Shown here one piece after another: positions 24,181 to 33,084 of a DNA stretch of 64,000 bases. Below the pieces are notes generated by a model. The model saw only the letters and a program-made list of their open reading frames with translations, had not been told where the DNA came from and did not search any database. This DNA is from Flavobacterium sp. AED (GTDB lineage Bacteria > Bacteroidota > Bacteroidia > Flavobacteriales > Flavobacteriaceae): assembly GCF_000812945.1 (NCBI RefSeq), contig NZ_JSYM01000007.1, forward strand, positions 1 through 64,000, in the 5' to 3' direction. The position numbers and the translations under genes are program-made. The first letter of the stretch is position 1; each line of letters starts with the position of its first letter.

Positions 24181-26808
24181 CTATTCCGGACTACTCCAGT
24201 CTGGTTTGGGACAATCTTTAAGATAATGATTAAACCAATCCATAATTTTTGAACTCAGGTCAGCCTGACGAACCATATCCACAATAACATGGCCTTCTTT
24301 GGGATACCTCAGCATAACATGATTCTTTTTCAATCTTCTCATTGCCATATAGAAGGTCATGCTTTGTTCTGGATTGACTTGCTTATCAGAATCCCCTGTC
24401 CACGACAAAATCGGGGTTGAAAAATCACGGGCAAATGTAATAGCCGAATTTCTACTATAGCCTTCAGTATCTTCAAAAAGTGTCTTCCCCATGCGAAACT
24501 GTTGGTGTTCAAAACGCCATGCATCAGGTGTGCTGTAATTCCATCCCATTGAAAGATAAAAACTGCTCATATCAGAGACGCCGGCACCAGCTATAGCAGT
24601 CGCAAATAATTTCGTTTGCGAGGCAATAAAAAAAGTTTCATAACCTCCAAAGGACTGCCCAATCAGGCCTATTCTTCCAGAATCAATGCACCCCTTTGAA
24701 ATAACAGCATTGGTGGCAGCAATCACACAATCTGCCGCTGAAACACCCGGATTACCAATGGTATAATTGATATCGGGATGCAGTACAAAGTATCCTTGGC
24801 TTGTTAGGTTTGAAGTATTGTACCCCGTTGTATTATACAAGGAGGGAGCAATGTAGGTATGCAGAGTGGCGCCTTGTTTTTCATAAATCCGCACAACCAT
24901 TGGGTATTTTTTTTCAGGATGATAGTCAAAAGGATAAAATAAAACCCCTTTCAAAGACTCACCTGCACTATTTCGATAGGAGATTAATTCAGAATGCCCC
25001 CATGAATAATGCCTATGTTGCGGATTGCTTTTAAAAACAACATCATCTTTCCATTTATTGCCATGGGCAACTACAATTTGTGGTGGCAAATCATAATCTT
25101 CCTGCCTATAAATAAAGATATCCTTATTTTTAGCTTTTTTAAGTCTGCTTAGTTTCTTATCCCTAAAAGTCTTGATGTTTACCTTTCCATTTGGAGATAA
25201 AACGGCATAACCACTCTTGTCGTTGTCCTCGCTCTGGGCATCCAATAGAATAGCACTGGCAGGATAAATCTCTTTCCCTGTTTCGAAAAGCCACGATTGA
25301 TCTATTGAACGAGCATTGCCAATGTCAGCAATACGAAAAATGATTCCCTCTTCCCTTCCCCTGGTCAGTCGTTTGCTCTCTTTACCATCTATTGAAAACG
25401 ACCAGAGGTCAAATTGGTCATACAACACTAAGCTGTTACCATCTCCAGTCCAGCCTGCAAATCCGTAAGGACTTCTTGGTGCACTATAATCTCCTTCGTA
25501 CGCAAGTGGTACTGTAGATGGCATCGTAATATGGGTCTTGTCGGCAAAATTATATACTTTCCATTCGTTTTCCCTAAAGTAGGCAACCGACTTTCCATTT
25601 GGCGAAAATACCAAAGCAGCATTTTCGAAAGGTACCTGACGTAAAAAAAGCGAGGCCTCTCCAGTAAGCAGATTGGTAACATAATAATCTGCTTCAGGCC
25701 TTTCCTTGTCACTCGGCAAATAAGGAAATACATCACTTGTGATAGCATACTGTTGATTTCCATTAAGCCTATAAACATCCTGCTTTCCTTTACCTGCAAT
25801 CAGTATCCTCCCGCTAAGAGGTTCCCAAACACCCAATTTAGTATACCACTGTCTACCAGATTGCTTTAGATATGGATACAGGTTTGAATCTGATGCATTC
25901 CATACCTCAACATCTGATGCACGTTCCTTATTGCTGCTTTCCTCTTGATCCTTGAGCGTAAAAAAGACCCGCATCCCATCATCCGAAACAATAAGGGAAG
26001 AACTGCTATAGCCATTGAAATCAAATCCTTTAAGAGAACTATTTTGCGTCATGCTGAAACTATAACTTTTATCTTCGGGCACGGTATAGAAAAAAACTTC
26101 AGGCCCCGATGAACCAGTTTTTAGGATTGGCTGCCCTAAGAAAGCTACGGCATTGCTGTTAGGTTGCCAGACTGGATTGAAATAGGCATAGTTGCCTGAT
26201 GCTATTATTTTCTTTTGAACTTTATGATCTAAAAAGGCCAACAATGTTACTTTCTTATTTCCACCGTCAGTATGGCAATACACAAAAGAGTTGCGATCTG
26301 GACTAATCATAAAGGAGCTGACACTTTTTATCGTTTCGATCACCGTACAATCTGAATCTAATACCTTTATGGTTGTTGTACCGTCTTCTTCATTGGAAGT
26401 AAGTAACAGAAAACCACCGTTGTCCGCAATCTGATAATTTCCAACACCTTCAATCTTCTTTTCCCTTCCATTCGTTAGGTTTGAAATTCCTATTTTTTTA
26501 TCAGGAAGCATATAAACAAACGAGTTGCCGTTAAAAAATTGGCCATCATACCCTTTTGCAGCAGCCAAAACCTTTTTGCCTTTCAAATTCCTTACAAACA
26601 ACGTATCATTCCCTGAATCATAGACCAATTGATACTGCACCCAATTCCCATTATCAGAAATACCCTCACGGATCATTTGGCTCCACTTACCATAGTCATC
26701 CTGTGTCAATAGCTTTACTTTCTTGACCTGCCCAAAAAGCGGGCAGGCAGAAAGAAAACAAATTAACCAAATCAAGATGAAATTTTTAATGTTATAGATC
26801 GACTCCAT
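24181..26808 (-). CDS. S9 family (prolyl oligopeptidase-like) peptidase, exported
   Basis: 875 aa. Signal peptide (NFILIWLICFLSACPLFGQ) then a long beta-propeller region and a C-terminal alpha/beta-hydrolase domain. The catalytic Ser is in GLIGQSFGGYETFF, the Asp in SWTGDSDKQVNPEQS and the His in RYPKEGHVIVD. It should cut short peptides or act as a dipeptidyl/acyl peptidase in the periplasm or at the surface. Its start codon overlaps the susD stop (TAATG), making it the third gene of a susC-susD-peptidase operon, which points to peptide rather than glycan import. Base composition is higher in GC than the region to the right. Confidence 0.9.
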   Translation of the reverse strand: MESIYNIKNFILIWLICFLSACPLFGQVKKVKLLTQDDYGKWSQMIREGISDNGNWVQYQLVYDSGNDTLFVRNLKGKKVLAAAKGYDGQFFNGNSFVYMLPDKKIGISNLTNGREKKIEGVGNYQIADNGGFLLLTSNEEDGTTTIKVLDSDCTVIETIKSVSSFMISPDRNSFVYCHTDGGNKKVTLLAFLDHKVQKKIIASGNYAYFNPVWQPNSNAVAFLGQPILKTGSSGPEVFFYTVPEDKSYSFSMTQNSSLKGFDFNGYSSSSLIVSDDGMRVFFTLKDQEESSNKERASDVEVWNASDSNLYPYLKQSGRQWYTKLGVWEPLSGRILIAGKGKQDVYRLNGNQQYAITSDVFPYLPSDKERPEADYYVTNLLTGEASLFLRQVPFENAALVFSPNGKSVAYFRENEWKVYNFADKTHITMPSTVPLAYEGDYSAPRSPYGFAGWTGDGNSLVLYDQFDLWSFSIDGKESKRLTRGREEGIIFRIADIGNARSIDQSWLFETGKEIYPASAILLDAQSEDNDKSGYAVLSPNGKVNIKTFRDKKLSRLKKAKNKDIFIYRQEDYDLPPQIVVAHGNKWKDDVVFKSNPQHRHYSWGHSELISYRNSAGESLKGVLFYPFDYHPEKKYPMVVRIYEKQGATLHTYIAPSLYNTTGYNTSNLTSQGYFVLHPDINYTIGNPGVSAADCVIAATNAVISKGCIDSGRIGLIGQSFGGYETFFIASQTKLFATAIAGAGVSDMSSFYLSMGWNYSTPDAWRFEHQQFRMGKTLFEDTEGYSRNSAITFARDFSTPILSWTGDSDKQVNPEQSMTFYMAMRRLKKNHVMLRYPKEGHVIVDMVRQADLSSKIMDWFNHYLKDCPKPDWSSPE

Positions 26809-28244
26809 TAGTATCCTGAATTTTGAGGTTCCAAATTCGGGTTCAAATTTATTTCCGTTTCCGGAATTGGAAACAAGACGTCATTGGTATCCCAGCCGGG
26901 CTTTACAGCAGAAAGTACCGGATTAATCACTCCAAATCGTTTCAGGTCAAAAAAGCGATGACCAAATTCGGTAAACAGTTCTACCCTTCTTTCGCGCAAG
27001 ATAGCCTGCAGGATTTCCTCCTGCGAAATGGCATTGGTATCAGCAAGTCCTGCAGTACTGCGGATGATATTCAAATCTTCCTTGGCTCCAATCAGGTCTC
27101 CTGCCTTAGCCCTGGCTTCCGCCCTGATCAGGTAAAGTTCTCCGATTCTGAAAATGATAGAAAATTCCATCGAGGTAGATGTGTTTTCCTTTTGTTTGTA
27201 TTTATAGGGATGGTACCAAGTCTGGCTTCCGTTTGTCACTGCTTTGGTCCATGTTGCTTTACGAAGGTCGCCTGGCTCAAAACCCGACATCAATCCCATG
27301 CTGATAGCCGAAAGCGGGGGTGTTCCGCCAGTAAAAATAAAACTGGCACCTTCATAGGTGTTTCCTCCTGCATTTTCCGGACTTAGTTGCCATATCGTAG
27401 TGGTACTGCTATTCAGAAAGATTTTCGAAAGATCGCTTTCAAATACATACAGTTGCGTATTATTCAGCACAGCAGATGCAGCGTTTGAAGCTTCGTTCCA
27501 CGATCCCTCATAAAGCGCTACACGGGCGAGCAAGGCCTGTGCCGTGTATTTATTGGGACGTGTTCGGTCTGCAACAACATAGTTTTCAGGCAACAGTAAG
27601 ATGGCTGTTTCCAAATCAGCTTTTGCTTTGGCATAAACGTCAGCTAGGGCTGTTCTTGTAACATTGCTGTTCGTCTTATAATCCGTCGTGCTTACATACG
27701 GCACGGCTCCAAAAACATTGGCAAGGTAAAAATGGATCAGGCTTCGCACGAAGAGCGCTTCGCCCTTTAGCTGGTCTTTGTATTCCTGCGGAAGTGTCTT
27801 GGACAGCTCTACTCCTTCTATAATGGCATTCACGGAATAAATTTGATTGTAACTGCTGTCCCACAAGTTTTTTACATCAACATTTGCAGCGGTTAGCGAA
27901 TTATTATAATACGATAAAGTGCCAAGATAGGATTCACCATAAAAATCGAGCTCATCACTATAGTTGCCCAGTACAACCGAAAGTCCATCAGCAGAACCGG
28001 TCAATAATCCGGCTCCTCTAATTTTTGCATAAACTTCTGTCATCGCAGCATCGGCAGTCGACTTTTCTTCAAAGACGCCATTGGAGATAAGCTGGTCACT
28101 GGGAAGATCAACTTCCACAAAGCTATCACAACCGTTCAGCAAGAAGCAAAGCATAAGCACATAGAGTGATAAAAAAAGAGGCTTTCTACAGGCATATATT
28201 GAAAGCTCTGAACAAATATTCCTACTATATTTTTTCATTTTCAT
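26808..28244 (-). CDS. SusD/RagB-family outer-membrane lipoprotein
   Basis: 478 aa from ATG at 28244 (28238 is equally possible); the frame is open farther but that part overlaps susC. After a hydrophobic stretch the lipobox is LCFLLNGCDSF. TPR-like helical repeats follow, and the C-terminus has the SusD-type segments GELYLIRAEARAKAGDLIGA, RRVELFTEFGHRFFDLKRFG and VLFPIPETEINLNPNL. SusD proteins cap the SusC barrel and bind ligand at the surface. It starts 10 bp after susC and is coupled to the peptidase. Confidence 0.92.
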   Translation of the reverse strand: MKMKKYSRNICSELSIYACRKPLFLSLYVLMLCFLLNGCDSFVEVDLPSDQLISNGVFEEKSTADAAMTEVYAKIRGAGLLTGSADGLSVVLGNYSDELDFYGESYLGTLSYYNNSLTAANVDVKNLWDSSYNQIYSVNAIIEGVELSKTLPQEYKDQLKGEALFVRSLIHFYLANVFGAVPYVSTTDYKTNSNVTRTALADVYAKAKADLETAILLLPENYVVADRTRPNKYTAQALLARVALYEGSWNEASNAASAVLNNTQLYVFESDLSKIFLNSSTTTIWQLSPENAGGNTYEGASFIFTGGTPPLSAISMGLMSGFEPGDLRKATWTKAVTNGSQTWYHPYKYKQKENTSTSMEFSIIFRIGELYLIRAEARAKAGDLIGAKEDLNIIRSTAGLADTNAISQEEILQAILRERRVELFTEFGHRFFDLKRFGVINPVLSAVKPGWDTNDVLFPIPETEINLNPNLEPQNSGY

Positions 28245-28254
28245 AAGATTTAAG

Positions 28255-31200
28255 TTAAAAGGTGATTTGTAGCCCTGCACTAAAGACACGCAGTGGTGGT
28301 AGATAGCCTGTTGATTTGAATTCTGGATCGGCACCTGCATATCGGGTAAAAGTCAACAGGTTCTGTCCTTCGACAAATACTTTACAACGCATATCTTTTA
28401 CAAACTGGAGAGGAAGATCATAGGAAAGTGAAATGTTTTTCAACCGTATATAGGACGCGTCAGTGATTGCCGCATCACTGCCGGCGTATCGGCTTGCCGC
28501 ATTAGCCGCCTCACCATTTGCTCCTGTAGTATACATTTGGTGTGAGGCGATGTCCCCTGGCTGTTTCCAACTGTCAAGAACGTTTGTAGGTTGTTGCGAC
28601 AGCATACCAGCTGGGGCAAAAAAAGCAGTAGCGTTGTAATTCTCCTGCTTCACAAACTGGAATAAAAAATCCAATTGCAGTTTTTTATAACGAAAACTAT
28701 TTTGAAAGCCTCCAAAAAATTGGGGGTTAAAATCCTTTACCAGTGTTCGGTCGCCGCTAAAGGTTATTTTTCCATCGCCATCTCGGTCCGCAAAAGTATA
28801 GAGTCCCGTTGCGGGATCGACTCCAGTAAACTGATACACCTTTTTGATATTTAAGGGTTCTCCAATAGAATAAATATTTTTGTACGTCGAGGATTCAAGA
28901 TCTGGAAAGGCAATCAGCTTGTTGCGCGAAACGGTGATGTTCAGGTTGCTTGTCCAATTGAAATCTTGGGTCTGTACAATAACAGTTCTCAAAGTCCCTT
29001 CAAATCCTTTATTCTCCACCGTAGCGGCCAGATTGGATTGTATCGAGGAGAATCCCGTTGTTCCTGGCAGTGGCATTCCTGCCAGTTGGTTCGAGGACCG
29101 ATTCTTGTAACAACCAGCCGTAATAAAAATACGGTCGTTTAAGAACCCTGCTTCCACCGCAGCCTCTAGTTTTCGGTTGGTTTCCCACCCAAACGCCGGG
29201 TTAAAGAGTCTTGTAGGCTCCAACCCTATGACACCTCCATAGTTACTACCGGTAGAACCATAAGTGTCTAGGTATTGATAATCACCTATCTGGTCACTTC
29301 CTGTCACGCCATAGCTTGCCCTGATCTTGCCAAAGCTTACTATTTTGCTGTCCTTCAACATATCTTCACGTGAAAAAAGCCACGCTCCACCTATAGCACC
29401 AAAACTGGCAAACTGCTTGCCAGGTCCAAATCGGCTGGAGCCATCGCGTCTTCCCGTCAAGTTCATTATATACTTGCCGTTCCAGTTGAGGTTTATCCTT
29501 CCAAAAAAGGCTGCATAGCGGTATTCCTGCTCTTGACTCAGCAATATACTTTTTACCGAGGCTGAGGCAAGGTTATAGATAAGGCTGTTGCTTGAAAAGC
29601 CCTGTCCAAGGTCATCCCTCATTCTTCCTTGTTGCGATTGAAAGCTGCTTCCTGCCAATACGTCCAAGCCCAATTTCCCAAACTGCTCCTTGTAATTAAG
29701 TTGCGGTTCAATAATCCATGATTTACGGGACATCGTTCCAACTTTCAAAGCCGAATAAGAAGCTCCTACTCCATAGGCAGGATCATACTGTGTGGAAGGC
29801 AATGCGGCAGTTTCATTGTTATCGGTGGAAGTATAACCAAAATTCGACTTGATTTCAAAATTTTTACTGATCTGATACGATAATACTGAATTGGCAATCA
29901 GGTCGTAGGTTTTTGCCTCATATTCGCCTTCAAGGCTGCTCAACGGATTGATCCATGTGCTATTTTCCCAGTTCAGGCTCCCGTCTCCTTTATAGAGTGC
30001 AGGCGCATTGGGTGCTAAAGACAAAGCCGAGGTCATCAGATCCTCACGGGGTTGAAGGTTATGCTGTATCGTGTAGCCTACCGTAAAGATCGAATGGAAG
30101 CGTTTGTTTTCAGATTCATGGTTTACATTCAGGTTAAAATTGGCTTTCTTGTAATTGAAAGCACCAGGAAATACCGTTGTCTGTTTGTTAAAACTTCCGC
30201 TGGCAAGATACTGTGTACCAGCTGAACCTCCCGAAACAGAAGAAGACAGCGTAGTGATTTCACTAGTATTGCCTAGCAGTGTTTCCTGCCAGTCTGTATA
30301 GCGGTTCCTGTCCCAAGTGCCGTTCACATCGTAGGCATTGTTAGGTAAAGGACTGATACCGTCATTCGCAAAGGCTTGTTCACGCATGGCAAGATACTGT
30401 GGGGTATTCAGCAAATCCATAAATCGGGTAACAGTCCCCACTCCTTTTGAAACATTGGCGGTAAATTGCGTCCCACCCCTCTTGCCTTTCTTGGTGGTAA
30501 TCAATACAACACCGTTGGCACCACGAGAACCATATATAGCCGTAGCATCAGCATCCTTCAATACTTCGATACTCTCAATCTGTTCGGGATTGATGCTGTT
30601 CAGCGGGCTTGGTTGCCCGGGCAGTATTGGAGATGCCTGCCCGCTTCCTATCGGATCGGTAGAATAAGGCACTCCGTCGATAATAAAAAGCGGGTTGTTG
30701 CCATTAGTTCGTACACTGTTCAATCCTCGTATCTGGATATCAAATCCCCCTCCGGGTACGCCAGTAGTCTGCGTAATACTCACACCAGCCATTCTGCCCT
30801 GCATAGCAGCAAGCACATTCGTTACAGGTTGTTTTTCAATATCCTTTGCCGTGATTTTCGCAATACTACCGGTGCGTTCGCTTTCTTTTACAGAATAATA
30901 ACCCGCATTGATTTTGACTTCCTGTAGCGCAGTTGCGTCTTCCTGCATTTTAATATTGATTATAGAACGGCCTTCAACCGGAATCATAACGGTCCTAAAA
31001 CCAATGTAAGTAAAAATAAGAATGTCGTTGGGTGATACCGTTATAGTGAATTTCCCGTCGAAGTCAGAAACGACCATTTTTTGCTGCCCTTTTACCGAAA
31101 TGCTAACGCCCGGTAATGGGCTAGTGCCATCGCTTACAGTACCATTGATCTGAGATTGTTGTTGAGAAACGGAAAACCGCAAGGTGTTGCGAGCTAAAGC

Positions 31201-31281
31201 TGAGGTACAGCATAGGCATAAGCTAAAAATAAGCGGATACCAAAGTGCTCCCAACCCTTTGTTTAATGAATTAATTTTCAT
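28255..31281 (-). CDS. SusC/RagA-family TonB-linked outer-membrane protein
   Basis: 1008 aa. Signal peptide (LIFSLCLCCTSALA), a carboxypeptidase-regulatory-like domain (about residues 43-120: NGTVSDGTSPLPGVSISVKG), a TonB-box-like segment and plug (NVLAAMQGRMAGVSITQTTG, DIQIRGLNSVRTNGNNPLFI, ATAIYGSRGANGVVLITTKK), then the barrel ending in LRVFSAGLQITF. It forms the import channel with SusD. The substrate is probably a peptide given the cotranscribed S9 peptidase (inference). No STN domain, so no direct FecR signalling. The leader region upstream is duplicated and may encode an antisense RNA. Confidence 0.93.
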   Translation of the reverse strand: MKINSLNKGLGALWYPLIFSLCLCCTSALARNTLRFSVSQQQSQINGTVSDGTSPLPGVSISVKGQQKMVVSDFDGKFTITVSPNDILIFTYIGFRTVMIPVEGRSIINIKMQEDATALQEVKINAGYYSVKESERTGSIAKITAKDIEKQPVTNVLAAMQGRMAGVSITQTTGVPGGGFDIQIRGLNSVRTNGNNPLFIIDGVPYSTDPIGSGQASPILPGQPSPLNSINPEQIESIEVLKDADATAIYGSRGANGVVLITTKKGKRGGTQFTANVSKGVGTVTRFMDLLNTPQYLAMREQAFANDGISPLPNNAYDVNGTWDRNRYTDWQETLLGNTSEITTLSSSVSGGSAGTQYLASGSFNKQTTVFPGAFNYKKANFNLNVNHESENKRFHSIFTVGYTIQHNLQPREDLMTSALSLAPNAPALYKGDGSLNWENSTWINPLSSLEGEYEAKTYDLIANSVLSYQISKNFEIKSNFGYTSTDNNETAALPSTQYDPAYGVGASYSALKVGTMSRKSWIIEPQLNYKEQFGKLGLDVLAGSSFQSQQGRMRDDLGQGFSSNSLIYNLASASVKSILLSQEQEYRYAAFFGRINLNWNGKYIMNLTGRRDGSSRFGPGKQFASFGAIGGAWLFSREDMLKDSKIVSFGKIRASYGVTGSDQIGDYQYLDTYGSTGSNYGGVIGLEPTRLFNPAFGWETNRKLEAAVEAGFLNDRIFITAGCYKNRSSNQLAGMPLPGTTGFSSIQSNLAATVENKGFEGTLRTVIVQTQDFNWTSNLNITVSRNKLIAFPDLESSTYKNIYSIGEPLNIKKVYQFTGVDPATGLYTFADRDGDGKITFSGDRTLVKDFNPQFFGGFQNSFRYKKLQLDFLFQFVKQENYNATAFFAPAGMLSQQPTNVLDSWKQPGDIASHQMYTTGANGEAANAASRYAGSDAAITDASYIRLKNISLSYDLPLQFVKDMRCKVFVEGQNLLTFTRYAGADPEFKSTGYLPPLRVFSAGLQITF

Positions 31282-31324
31282 AATATTGGTTTGGTTAAAT
31301 GAAATGCGAATTTTGTTTTGCTAT

Positions 31325-31367
31325 GGCCTTCTATTCTGGTTTCGGGACGAGTTAGAAGGCCTTTTTC
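31325..31367 (+). terminator. Plus-strand hairpin-T structure in the susC leader (copy A)
   Basis: GGCCTTCTA (31325-31333) pairs with TAGAAGGCC (31353-31361), followed by TTTTTC. This is a terminator on the plus strand, opposite to susC, with no plus-strand gene upstream; it suggests an antisense RNA over the susC start. The equivalent in copy B preserves pairing. Confidence 0.6.
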
Positions 31368-31478
31368 TTTAGTCTTAAAGTCATCCAATCGAATGCCTTA
31401 AAGTCTTTAGGGAGGGTGTTTTTACTATATCATAAGTGCATAGGTTTATGTGTTAGTTTATGATTATTAGATATTACC

Positions 31479-31548
31479 AAATAACCGGCACCTTTTATTA
31501 ATAAATTTAAATTAACTAGGTGTTTTTTATTCAAAGGACCTTTCGGTG
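31479..31548. repeat. susC upstream block, copy A
   Basis: About 70 bp nearly identical to 32097-32170 (shared AACTAGGTGTTTTT and CAAAGGACCTTTCGGTG). It lies 200-270 bp upstream of the susC start and on the minus strand carries a TTTG at a suitable place for a -33 box, so it probably contains the susC promoter or operator. Confidence 0.75.
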
Positions 31549-31616
31549 TTTCCCAGTAATCATACTATAATCCTGCATTTGGGCTTAGCAGTCGGAAAGG
31601 GCTGCTGTACCTGTTT

Positions 31617-31724
31617 TTACATCTTTAAAAACGGCCGTTTTATTTCGCAACCATAAAGCCAAAGGCATATAAGTGCTATTAATCCCACTATTAATACAAC
31701 TTTTATTTGTTTGTAGTATTTCAT
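31617..31724 (-). CDS. Possible 35-aa single-pass membrane peptide
   Basis: ATG at 31724 to TAA at 31617. The peptide opens MKYYKQIKVVLIVGLIALIC and has one hydrophobic helix then WLYGCEIKRPF, resembling a small lipoprotein or membrane peptide. It lies in the duplicated leader region between susC and the susC relic. No homologue is recognised and the length is short enough to be chance, although the codon use looks natural. Confidence 0.35.
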   Translation of the reverse strand: MKYYKQIKVVLIVGLIALICLWLYGCEIKRPFLKM

Positions 31725-31742
31725 TTTATCAATTTTTGGATG

Positions 31743-31853
31743 CTATAAAACCAGTTGTATAACCATTGAGATCTGGCGTAATGGTGGTATGAAAAAGGAA
31801 GATTGATTTTCAGGATCGACTCCTAACCCTTTATTTAATGAAATAATTTTCAT
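31743..31853 (-). pseudogene. Relic of a second susC N-terminus
   Basis: ATG at 31853 starts MKIISLNKGLG, against MKINSLNKGLG in the intact susC at 31281, then diverges after 11 residues and stops at 31743. The DNA upstream of both starts is also similar. This is best read as the remaining start of a duplicated susC whose body was lost. Confidence 0.65.
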
Positions 31854-31956
31854 GTGTTGTTTTTTATCGGTCATATAATTCGCAAATAGTTATTGATGCT
31901 TGCATCGCATTAGCGTTATGCTCATTTCATAATATCAGTATAGTTAAATGAAACGT

Positions 31957-32016
31957 TAGTTTTGTTAGCAATGGTCCTCTATACTACTTTCCAGACGAGT
32001 TAGAGGGTCTTTTTTT
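31957..32016 (+). ncRNA. Possible antisense small RNA, copy B
   Basis: TAGTTTTG (31957-31964) fits the TAnnTTTG -7 box; then GGTCCTCTA (31973-31981) pairs with TAGAGGGTC (32001-32009) using two G-U pairs, followed by seven T. The G-U pairs keep the stem only in the plus-strand RNA, whereas the opposite strand would have mismatches, so the plus strand is the likely transcript. Cis-antisense RNAs over susC leaders are known from Bacteroides (DonS type). Confidence 0.45.
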
Positions 32017-32096
32017 GTGCATTGCCGCGAAGGCATAAGCCTTTATTTTGTCATAGGCGAAGGGTTGCGGTTAGTTTATGTTTGATATGTACAACT

Positions 32097-32170
32097 AAAT
32101 AACCTGCACCTTTTATTAACAAATTCAAATTAAATTAACTAGGTGTTTTTATTCAAAGGACCTTTCGGTG
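32097..32170. repeat. susC upstream block, copy B
   Basis: Second copy of the block at 31479-31548, with small indels. In this copy CCTGCACC and GGTGCAGG form an exact 8-bp outer stem around the block (about 32103-32110 and 32167-32174). Confidence 0.75.
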
Positions 32171-32750
32171 CAGGAGTTTATAGTTATGAATGACTTATAT
32201 AATCATAGGAGTTTTTTTTTAAAATTTTTAGTCCCAATTTTTAGTTGCCGTTCGGTATAAACGTTCACTTCCAACTAAGAAATTATTTTTTATTTGATAA
32301 ATACGCGGTTTGTTTTTCGGTTTAAAAACCCCTTTTGCTCCCCTTCCTGAAACAAACTCTAAAGATTTTAATATACCATTTGGAAAATAGAAATAAAGAC
32401 AATACTTTTAAAGTGCGAGTTTAAAGAGAAAAAGCTTAAATCTAAGTGCCAAAAGCATTTTAGGCTTGGGTTGAGGTTAGATATATAAGGGATAATTATT
32501 TTATATAGTTCCCTTTTTTATCAAGGTGGAGTTAAACACATCAGTACTAAAAATTCTGATGGAGGAAGTGCTCTGGTAAAAGTACTTCTCGGTGTTTCTC
32601 TATCCTAACACAATGTTTATTTCAGTTTTGGGATAACAAAAGGCTGTTTGCCTTTAGCAAGTAGTTAAGGTGGTTTGATAACGGTTGTACATAAAAAAAT
32701 CGTTCTCATAATTTATAGGTTTATGGAACGATGTATTTCGCAGAATGAAG

Positions 32751-32899
32751 AGTACTTGCAGAAAAAAGCAAGGAGCGGCCTCACACTTTAGACTCATGGG
32801 CGACCAAACCCGTCTTCTAAATCTTTCGATTTAAAAGTTATCTTCTAAAGCTAACGTGAGAACCGCTCGCATGCCGTATGCAAAAGTAAGAAACTTTTT
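32751..32899 (+). ncRNA. Candidate multi-helix structured RNA
   Basis: Nested stems fold a compact domain: GAGCGG 32773-32778 with CCGCTC 32863-32868; CTCAC 32780-32784 with GTGAG 32856-32860; CTTTAGA 32786-32792 with TCTAAAG 32844-32850. Inside are two hairpins: GGG 32798-32800 with CCC 32809-32811, and TAAATC 32818-32823 with GATTTA 32828-32833 around a TTTC loop. A small hairpin precedes it (CTTGC 32755-32759, GCAAG 32768-32772) and a weak hairpin with TTTTT follows (AAAAGT 32882-32887, ACTTTT 32893-32898). The continuous three-part outer stem is far better than expected by chance. It does not match the group II intron domain V pattern or any riboswitch I know. Confidence 0.6.
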
Positions 32900-33084
32900 G
32901 ACATGGAGCGACTTCACGATACTCTCGAAGATAAAATTGGTCATTTTGAGTCGAGAAAACATCGTTTTAATTATGCCAAAAAAGGCTAATTGTCAATTCG
33001 CTAATACAAATATAAGAAAATATTTAAACCATGCAAATAAGTTTTAAAATAAAAACCAAATAACATTAAAAATATATAATTCTA

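Larger units (their letters stand above)
31282..33084. other. 1.8-kb region with duplicated leaders and RNA candidates
   Basis: No gene longer than 40 codons is credible. The region contains two copies of the susC leader (31286-31548 and about 31925-32170), a susC start relic (31743-31853), a 35-codon membrane ORF (31617-31724), several hairpins (for example ATCGTTC 32699-32705 with GAACGAT 32726-32732) and a strong structured RNA candidate (32751-32899). Each is listed separately. Confidence 0.7.

Noticed and set aside
32751..32899. Group II intron remnant
   Set aside because: A GAACCGCTCGCATGCCGTATG stretch briefly recalls domain V wording, but the GAAA-loop hairpin of domain V, the GUGCG start and a maturase are all missing.
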